From assembly GCA_937872165.1 (NCBI GenBank), contig CALMOR010000085.1, forward strand, positions 505 through 26,324: a stretch of 25,820 nucleotides of DNA, read 5' to 3'. The translations under genes were made by a program, and so were the position numbers. Source of the stretch: an uncultured Burkholderiales bacterium (lineage in GTDB: Bacteria > Pseudomonadota > Gammaproteobacteria > Burkholderiales > Burkholderiaceae_D). Below are positions 1-5,971 of the stretch, piece after piece. The notes under the pieces were generated by a model. That model worked only from the letters and a program-made list of their open reading frames with translations. It made no database searches and had not been told where the DNA came from. Each line of letters opens with the position of its first letter. The stretch's first letter is position 1.

Positions 1-11
1 GGGGATCTGCG

Positions 12-1331
12 ATGATGCCCGCGGTGCTTTTCGCCCGGACGAGGCTCCGTCTCCTCGCGCTGTCGATCGTCGGTGCGGTCGTGGTCGCCGCATGCGGAGG
101 GGGCGGAGGCGGAGGCGGGGACGGAGGATCGAGCAGCGCGCCGACGGCGCCCGCGCCGCCGGTGGTGGTGGCGCCCGCCGCGAACACGCTGGCCGTCACC
201 GTGGACGGCGGGCCCGCGGCGCTGGCCGCCGCCGGCTTCGAGGCGGTCAACGTGCTGTACGCATCGGTCACCGTCTGCACGCCGGGCAGCACCACGGCTT
301 GCCGGACGATCGACCATGTGGCCGTCGACACCGGCTCGATCGGACTTCGCGTCGTCGCGTCCGTGCTCGGGACGGGCGCCGTACCGACGCCGTCGACCGA
401 CCCGTCCACCGGCGGTCCCCTGCGCGAGTGCGTCAAGTTCGCCGACGGCTACTCGTGGGGCTCGGTCGCGGTCGCCGACGTGACGATCGGCGGGCGCACG
501 TTGACGTCGTTGCCGATCCAGCTGATCGGCGATGCCGCCGCGGGCAGCGCGCCGTCGAGCTGCGTCTCGGGACCGTCGGAGAACGACGTCGTCGACCTCG
601 GCTCGAACGGCATCCTCGGCATCGGCAGCTTCCTGCAGGACTGCGGCGCTGCCTGCGCATCGCGAGCGGTGTCGGGGATGTACTACGCGTGCCCCTCGGC
701 GAACGGTACGCAGACCTGCTCGCCGACGGCGGTCGCATTGACCCGGCAGGTGTCGCATCCGATCGCGAGCCTGTCGAGCGACAACAACGGCGTCGTCATC
801 CAGTTGCCCGCGGTGTCCTCGCCCGGTGTCGCGACGCTCGGCGGCACGATCTACTTCGGCGTCGGTACCCAGGCCGACAACGCGCTCGGCGCGGCGCGCT
901 TCTACACGCTGCTGACGAACGGGACGCTGAGCGTCACGTACAACGGCACGACGAGGGCCGGCAGCTTCATCGACTCGGGGTCAAACGCCAACTTCTTCAG
1001 CGACGGCTCGATCGCCACCTGCGCGGACGCGACCTTCTTCTACTGTCCGGTCACCGGCAGTGGCGTCGCCACTTCGTTGACCGAGACCGCGACGATCGTC
1101 GGCGCCAACGGGGTCAGCGGCGCCGTGACGTTCACCGTCGACAACGCGGACCGGCTGTTCGCGACCAACGCGACGGCGCTTCCCGGCCTCGCGGGACCGA
1201 ACGGAAGCCTGCAGGGAACCACGCTCAGCGGCTTCGACTTCGGCTTGCCGTTCTTCTACGGCCGGACGGTCTCCGTCCTGATCGAAGGCAACACGTTGAA
1301 CGGCACGACCGGGCCGGCGATCGCGTTCTAG
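12..1331 (+). CDS. DUF3443 lipoprotein, pepsin-like aspartic peptidase fold suspected
   Basis: Seen: 439 aa with an N-terminal hydrophobic stretch ending in a lipobox (V25-A26-A27-C28) followed by a Gly-rich linker, so a lipoprotein. The start at 12 has GGGGA six bases upstream; ATG at 15 is an alternative. The body matches my memory of the DUF3443 family, common in Burkholderiales and of unknown function. It also carries the landmarks of a pepsin-type aspartic peptidase in order: VDTGS (105-109), a flap-like DGYSWGS segment (145-151) followed by an IGG turn, NGILGIG (199-205), a second IDSGS (320-324), and near the end FDFGLPFFYGR (408-418), which resembles the C-terminal hydrophobic-Gly element. 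The putative catalytic pair would be D106 and D321. The family name is fairly sure; the peptidase reading is inference. It is convergent with the next gene, 22 bp apart. Confidence 0.85.
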   Translation: MMPAVLFARTRLRLLALSIVGAVVVAACGGGGGGGGDGGSSSAPTAPAPPVVVAPAANTLAVTVDGGPAALAAAGFEAVNVLYASVTVCTPGSTTACRTIDHVAVDTGSIGLRVVASVLGTGAVPTPSTDPSTGGPLRECVKFADGYSWGSVAVADVTIGGRTLTSLPIQLIGDAAAGSAPSSCVSGPSENDVVDLGSNGILGIGSFLQDCGAACASRAVSGMYYACPSANGTQTCSPTAVALTRQVSHPIASLSSDNNGVVIQLPAVSSPGVATLGGTIYFGVGTQADNALGAARFYTLLTNGTLSVTYNGTTRAGSFIDSGSNANFFSDGSIATCADATFFYCPVTGSGVATSLTETATIVGANGVSGAVTFTVDNADRLFATNATALPGLAGPNGSLQGTTLSGFDFGLPFFYGRTVSVLIEGNTLNGTTGPAIAF

Positions 1332-1353
1332 CCGAGTACCCGCCCGGCGGCGC

Positions 1354-1722
1354 TCAGTCGGCGTCGCCGGACAACGATGCGTCGGCGGCCGACCGCTGCA
1401 GCAGCGCCACGAGCTGCCTCGACTCCGGACGCGAGCGCATCGCCACGACGCGCGGAACCACGTCCGCTCCGACCATCGCCACCGCGGTCGCCGCTTTCGG
1501 ACACAACCCGAGGCAGCCGGTGACGAGCATGCGCGGACGCGGCTTCAGGTCCCGCGACGCCCGACGCAGGGCGCCGACGATGTCCTTCGCCTTGAGCTTC
1601 GCCGGACCGTTGCGTCGCTTCCGACAGTCCTTGCAGACGAGGACCACCGTGTCCCACGACGGTCGCTTCGACGGCGACAGGGTCGTGGAGTCCGCAGCGG
1701 GCGCTTGCCGATCGTCGTTCAT
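1354..1722 (-). CDS. Small (2Fe-2S) ferredoxin-like domain protein
   Basis: Seen: 122 aa with a short polar N-terminus, then a beta-strand-like VVLV leading to C30-x2-C33, a basic stretch, an alpha-helical middle, and TGCLGLCPK with C70-x3-C74. The pair of cysteines early and the C-x3-C late are the layout of thioredoxin-fold [2Fe-2S] ferredoxin-like proteins, here with a tighter first pair (C-x2-C) than the C-x10-12-C usual in shethna-type ferredoxins. Probably a cytoplasmic electron carrier or cluster-binding accessory; partner unknown, as no oxidoreductase adjoins it on this strand. The gene stands alone, convergent with the DUF3443 gene; the start codon ATG at 1722 is the first in frame with the conserved part. 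Family assignment is moderately sure, cluster binding is inferred. Confidence 0.7.
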   Translation of the reverse strand: MNDDRQAPAADSTTLSPSKRPSWDTVVLVCKDCRKRRNGPAKLKAKDIVGALRRASRDLKPRPRMLVTGCLGLCPKAATAVAMVGADVVPRVVAMRSRPESRQLVALLQRSAADASLSGDAD

Positions 1723-2405
1723 CGAGAGTCTCGTGTCGGGACCCGCAACGGGTCCGAGACCCGGATTCTAGGACATCGCCCGGCCCGCCTCCGACACGGA
1801 CCCGTGCCGGCCAGAGCCACGAACTGCGTGCAGCTACACGCATCGGCATCCGCGCGTAGCCGCGCGGGATACCGCCGGCGGCGACGATCTTCGCGACCAC
1901 CGCATCGGCGCCACGCTTTCTGGGGGGCGCATGCCGCCGCGCAGGCCCGAGGACCTCGCGGTTCATCGCTGCGTCGACGTTCGCCTCGACAGCGCCATCC
2001 ATCGATGGGAGTACGCGCGGAAGGGCCGGGCCTCGACATCGAGACCCGTGGGTCGCTGGTCACAACGACGGCGATGTCGCGCTGCGCGCGGTCGCCGTGC
2101 GGCTCTCGCCGTGCCGCGGCGGTCGCCGGCGCGTGCCGATCCATCGACGGCGTATCGACCGATGCGGTCGACGGGCGGACCACGCGCTTCGAAGGCTTCG
2201 TCGCGGATTCGGATGGACGCGGCGACCGGCCGGGTCCGCGTCGGCCACGGCGAACGCGCCAAAGGCAGACCGTCGGTTGATCCGGGAATGAGACGGAGGC
2301 CGACCCGATGCGGACCGCTTCGGCGGTACTGGTGAGGCCTGCCTCGTCCGCCCCGCTTCGATCCCGCTTCAATCCCACCTCATCCTGCCCGCGACCGGAG
2401 ATCGT
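1723..2405. other. Non-coding or unrecognised stretch
   Basis: About 680 bp between two divergent genes. Long open frames exist on both strands but they are Arg/Pro/Ser-rich low-complexity translations typical of empty frames in high-GC DNA, and none shows a recognisable domain. The right end must hold the promoter of the DUF2252 gene and a ribosome binding site (GGAG at 2397-2400); the left end must hold the promoter of the ferredoxin-like gene. I see no repeat, hairpin or RNA motif that stands out. Confidence 0.5.
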
Positions 2406-3611
2406 TTGAAAAAGCCCAACTGGCCTCATCCCGAAGAGCGCGCCGATCGCCTGCGCGACGCCCGCAACGTGAAGATGGCGAGATCGACCCACGCCTACGT
2501 CCGCGGCAGCACGGTCAAGTTCTACGAATGGCTCGAGGCCAGTGCCGCACGCATCCCCGAGGGACCTTCGGTGTGGATCTGCGGCGACTGCCACATGGGC
2601 AATCTCGGTCCATTGTCCGATGCGAAGGGGCGGGTGGCCGTGCAGATCCGCGATCTCGACCAGACGGTCATCGGCAACCCCGCGCACGACCTGATCCGGC
2701 TCGGCCTGTCGCTCGCTTCATCGGCCCGCGGGTCCGACCTGCCCGGCATCGCCACCGTGCAGATCTTCGAGCACCTGATCGCGGGCTATCTGATGGGCCT
2801 CGAAGGCAAGGCTTCCAGGGGCCGCGAATCGGACTGGGCGCCGAAGCCCATCCGCCGGCTGCTCGCGCAGTCGGTCGTGCGACGCTGGCGGCACCTCGCC
2901 GAAGAGAGGCTCGACACCGTGCGGCCCGAGGTCCCGCTCGGCAAGCGCTTCTGGAGCGTCACCGACGACGAGAGGAAGGGCATCGACGCGTTGTTCGCGG
3001 AGCCCGACATCGACGCGGCGATCTCGAAGCTGCAGGGCCGTTCGGCCGCCGAACGCGTCGAGGTGCTCGACGTCGCGTACTGGATGAAGGGCTGCAGTTC
3101 GCTCGGGCGGCTTCGCTACGCGGTCATGCTGTCGGTGGGGGACGGTCCCGACAAGTCGCTGTGCCTCGTCGACGTCAAGGAGGCCGTCGCGACGGCGGCG
3201 CCGCGAGCGACCGATGCCGCGATGCCGCGCGACAACGCGGTTCGTGTCGTGACCGGCGCGAAGGCCCTCTCGCCGAACCTCGGCGAACGCATGGTCGCGT
3301 GCCGGCTGAACGATCGGGCCGTCGTGCTGCGCGAGCTGATGCCGCAGGATCTCAAGCTCGAGGCCGAACACTTCACCGAGGAGGAGTCGACCCAGCTCGC
3401 GTCCTATCTGGCGGGCGTCGTCGGACTCGCGCATCGCCGGCAGATGGAGCCCGACGCGTTGCGAAGCTGGCGTTCGGAACTCGCGCGCGCGCGGTCGCGC
3501 ACGCTCGACGCGCCGTCGTGGCTGTGGTCGAGCATCGTCGAGCTGATCTCGATCCACGAGAGCGCCTACCTCAACCACTGCCGGCAGTTCGCGCTGCGCG
3601 AGGCGGCCTGA
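2406..3611 (+). CDS. DUF2252 family protein (kinase-like fold)
   Basis: Seen: 401 aa, TTG start chosen because GGAG lies five bases upstream (2397-2400) and the protein begins at once with the family-typical region (RxARMxxS-like, then HAYVRG). Key motifs: GDCHMGNLG with D61, H63 and N66, and RDLDQTVIGNPAHDLIRL with D83, D85 and D95. These resemble the catalytic loop (HGDxHxxN) and metal-binding Asp of aminoglycoside-phosphotransferase/choline-kinase-like enzymes, which is known for DUF2252 in general terms. Substrate unknown. Length is ordinary for the family. It is a single gene: the upstream gap is about 680 bp and a hairpin follows 8 bp after the stop. Function beyond the fold is not claimed. 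Confidence 0.85.
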   Translation: MKKPNWPHPEERADRLRDARNVKMARSTHAYVRGSTVKFYEWLEASAARIPEGPSVWICGDCHMGNLGPLSDAKGRVAVQIRDLDQTVIGNPAHDLIRLGLSLASSARGSDLPGIATVQIFEHLIAGYLMGLEGKASRGRESDWAPKPIRRLLAQSVVRRWRHLAEERLDTVRPEVPLGKRFWSVTDDERKGIDALFAEPDIDAAISKLQGRSAAERVEVLDVAYWMKGCSSLGRLRYAVMLSVGDGPDKSLCLVDVKEAVATAAPRATDAAMPRDNAVRVVTGAKALSPNLGERMVACRLNDRAVVLRELMPQDLKLEAEHFTEEESTQLASYLAGVVGLAHRRQMEPDALRSWRSELARARSRTLDAPSWLWSSIVELISIHESAYLNHCRQFALREAA

Positions 3612-3619
3612 CCTCCGCG

Positions 3620-3635
3620 GCCGGCTCGGGCCGGC
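3620..3635 (+). terminator. GC-rich hairpin after the DUF2252 gene
   Basis: GCCGGC, four-base loop TCGG, GCCGGC: a 6-bp stem starting 9 bases after the TGA at 3609-3611. There is no T-run after it, so it is at best a weak or non-canonical terminator. Confidence 0.35.
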
Positions 3636-3981
3636 GCGCCCGGTAGCGGACCGTCGTCCGTCACCTCGTGTCCGTGTCGATGCGACGCTCGTGTCTCCGC
3701 AACGCGGCGTAGCTTTCCGGCAGGCGCGCCGGCCGTCGCCGTGCGTCGACCTCTCGATCGCCTGCCGCTCCGGCGGGTCGGCACGTCGAGCCAGGACACG
3801 ACGTCGTCGTGCCGGGCGCGAGTGGAACCCGCCCTTCCGTCGCGCCTGGCGGGGCCGATTCGCCGAAGTCCCCGCCGTTGCGACCGATGCGAGCGGAGCC
3901 TTACACTCGCCGGAGTCACCGGTCGATCGGAAGCGGCAACCTCCGCACCGCCGACTTCGAACTCGTCCGTCGATCGTTCGC
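3636..3981. other. Intergenic region upstream of the three-gene unit
   Basis: About 350 bp without a convincing gene. Open frames across it on the plus strand are continuations upstream of the next gene and have no family-like sequence. It should hold the promoter for the 3982-8383 unit (candidate at 3878-3907). Confidence 0.45.
3878..3907 (+). promoter_or_regulatory. Possible sigma-70 promoter for the three-gene unit
   Basis: TTGCGA (3878-3883, 4 of 6 to the -35 consensus), an 18-base spacer and TACACT (3902-3907, 4 of 6 to the -10 consensus). The 5' leader to the start at 3982 would be about 70 bases. Such matches are common by chance, so this is only a candidate. Confidence 0.3.
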
Positions 3982-4989
3982 ATGCCGATGCCGCCACCCC
4001 GAGCCGTTCAGATCCTCGTTTCGGAAATGTCCTCCGATCCGGCCGGGCTGCCGATGCTGATCAATGCCCTGGACAGCGTCGCGGAACGGCTGGTCGATCC
4101 CGCGTTCGTGCGCGACTTTCTCGCGGACCTCGCGACCGAGAGGGACAGGACGCCCGGCGAGGACTGGCCTCACGCGGCCGCGCGCGTGTGCAAGGGCGTG
4201 CCGCAAAGCGTCAGGCCGGACGGCTACATGCGGAGAGCGGCGGACGTCGCCGATGCGCCGGCGTCGGTCCCGACCTGGACCACGGTCGTCGCAGACACGG
4301 TCTGGTACGAGTACCACCTCGCCGTGTCGCACAAGGTACGGGTTCCACGACCGCCCTTCCCGATGCAGCCCAACGAGGACTTCGTCGAGAACTTCCGCGC
4401 GATGGTCGCTGGTGGGGGGTGGTTCGAGGCCGCCGGTCGTCGCGACGGCGCCTGGCTCGGAATGCCGTCGGCTTTCCGCGACAACTGCTGGGTCAGCTGC
4501 ACCGCCCTCGACGACGCGGCCGTCATCGAGTCCAAGAGTGTCGCAGGACCGGCACGCCGCGTCGCGGAAGCGCTCGGGTTGATGCCGCGAACGCCCTTCT
4601 CCGGTTGCGTCCGCTATTCGGTCGATGCGGCCCGGCTCGGGAGCCTTCGGGACGACGCCGTACGCCCCACGTTCGCCGATCTGGGGAACCAGTGGTTTCG
4701 CGTCAAGCCGCGAACGGATCGTGGACTCGGGTACACGGCGGCCGGTTGGGGCTGCACGGCGAACCTCTCGGCCGTCCGTGCCGGCAAGGCAGGAGACGAC
4801 GGACGCCCGGAGCGCGTGATCGAGTCCTTCCCGGTCGATCGGACCTACGTGTTCGGCGTCGAACCGGTTCTTCCCCGGCCTCCGCTCGCGTGCTGTCGAA
4901 CGAAGCCGGAGAAGAACTTCGAGGACGGGTTGCTCGGCACCCGCTCGCCGCAGGACGTCGAGCGATCGATCGCGGGGCTGTGGCCATGA
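3982..4989 (+). CDS. Hypothetical protein, first gene of a three-gene unit
   Basis: Not recognised. Seen: 335 aa from ATG 3982; ATG at 3988 and 4027 are alternatives and none has a clear SD. The frame is open further upstream, but that part has no protein-like composition. The N-terminal third looks helical (residues about 15-55). The rest is rich in Trp, Cys and aromatic residues, with segments such as WYEYHLAVSHKVR, RDNCWVSCTALDD, a GLGYTAAGWGC stretch and a closing PLACCRTKPEKNFEDG. There is no signal peptide or membrane segment. Its TGA overlaps the ATG of the next gene (ATGA, 4986-4989), so the two are translationally coupled. The mixture suggests a compact alpha/beta domain, but I have no family for it and assign no function. 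Confidence 0.75.
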   Translation: MPMPPPRAVQILVSEMSSDPAGLPMLINALDSVAERLVDPAFVRDFLADLATERDRTPGEDWPHAAARVCKGVPQSVRPDGYMRRAADVADAPASVPTWTTVVADTVWYEYHLAVSHKVRVPRPPFPMQPNEDFVENFRAMVAGGGWFEAAGRRDGAWLGMPSAFRDNCWVSCTALDDAAVIESKSVAGPARRVAEALGLMPRTPFSGCVRYSVDAARLGSLRDDAVRPTFADLGNQWFRVKPRTDRGLGYTAAGWGCTANLSAVRAGKAGDDGRPERVIESFPVDRTYVFGVEPVLPRPPLACCRTKPEKNFEDGLLGTRSPQDVERSIAGLWP

Positions 4990-5939
4990 TGAGCGATCGG
5001 GGCCGCGCCGATCGCTACGAAAGCTACAGCGCGAGCGAGTTCGCGCGCTACATCGGCGACGAGCTGGAGAGGTACTACGCGGTATTCGGCACGCGCGACG
5101 AGCGCCTCTTCTACTTCGCCGGGCAGGATCCCTTTCATCGCGGTCTTCCGGCCGATGCGATCGGCGAGCTCTATTGGAGCCTGTCGTCGGCCGCCAGGAC
5201 CACGATGACCGAAGGCCTGAACATCCTCCTGACCTCGCGCGTCGAGGGATACCGGCTCGAGTCCATCAGGCAGGTGATCTGGGCCGTCGGGCTGTTGCAG
5301 CGCGAGGACCTGCTGGTGCGCATGGTTCGCTCCATCGGCGGGCGTCGCGACGACCCTCGGGAGCTGCGACCCCTCGTCGTCGCCGCGTCCCAGGTGATCC
5401 GCGGATTTCCCCACACGTCGAGCTCGCTGCAGGCCGCCGGCGAGCTCGTCGGCCTGGAACATTTCTCGTCCTCGGCGGACCTGATCTACGACATGCTCGA
5501 CTTCATGATCGGCAATCCCGACCGGCTCTGGAGCGACGTCGTCGTCGAGCTCGAGGAGTCGCTGAAGGCCGTCTGTAAGCCGTCCCGGGAAAACGATGTG
5601 ATGAACCGGCTGTCGTTCACGGCGATCGAAGTGGCGAAGCACATTTCGATCGACCGCGTGGCCGAAGGGCTGAATCGGCTGATCGATGTCCGCGGTCCGG
5701 ACGAGGTGATCGCGCACGTCTTCAATCAGATGTGGGACCCGCTCGGGATGTTGATCGCGGCGCTCGTCCTGAACGAGGACGCGCCCTTCCGGGTCGACGG
5801 AGGGGAGGGCGTGCCGGTCCATCTCGCCGGCGCTCATACGAAGAAGCGTTCCTTGATCAGGACGGGCGATACGCTCTTCAGGCTGAGGCCGGCCGCCGTC
5901 GCGGCCGCCCGCGTGCCCGAGTGGGCGCTCGCCGCCTGA
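4986..5939 (+). CDS. Hypothetical all-helical protein, second gene of the unit
   Basis: Not recognised. Seen: 317 aa, start ATG 4986 overlapping the preceding stop; ATG 4989 is next in frame. The first 50 residues are acidic and aromatic (YESYSASEFARYIGDELERYY), then the protein is almost entirely amphipathic helices of 15-20 residues with short turns (for example IRQVIWAVGLLQREDLLVRMV, LIYDMLDFMI, VIAHVFNQMWDPLGMLI split by polar stretches), a pattern like a HEAT/ARM-type scaffold though no clear repeat unit can be aligned by eye. No signal peptide or transmembrane helix. It sits between a coupled upstream gene and the PIN-like gene that starts 32 bases after its stop, so it is probably a structural or regulatory partner of these. 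Function is not assigned. Confidence 0.75.
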   Translation: MMSDRGRADRYESYSASEFARYIGDELERYYAVFGTRDERLFYFAGQDPFHRGLPADAIGELYWSLSSAARTTMTEGLNILLTSRVEGYRLESIRQVIWAVGLLQREDLLVRMVRSIGGRRDDPRELRPLVVAASQVIRGFPHTSSSLQAAGELVGLEHFSSSADLIYDMLDFMIGNPDRLWSDVVVELEESLKAVCKPSRENDVMNRLSFTAIEVAKHISIDRVAEGLNRLIDVRGPDEVIAHVFNQMWDPLGMLIAALVLNEDAPFRVDGGEGVPVHLAGAHTKKRSLIRTGDTLFRLRPAAVAAARVPEWALAA

Positions 5940-5971
5940 CCGTCACCGCCTCTCCGGCCGAGCCCCTCGTC

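Noticed and set aside
1328..2002. Long minus-strand open frame across the gap and the ferredoxin-like gene
   Set aside because: Composition is Arg/Pro/Ser-rich, it overlaps the better supported 122-aa gene, and no domain is seen.
2718..3983. 421-codon minus-strand frame opposite the DUF2252 gene
   Set aside because: A shadow frame of high-GC codon structure; low-complexity Arg/His-rich translation.
4845..5837. 330-codon antisense frame over the second unit gene
   Set aside because: Shadow of the plus-strand gene, no family-like content.
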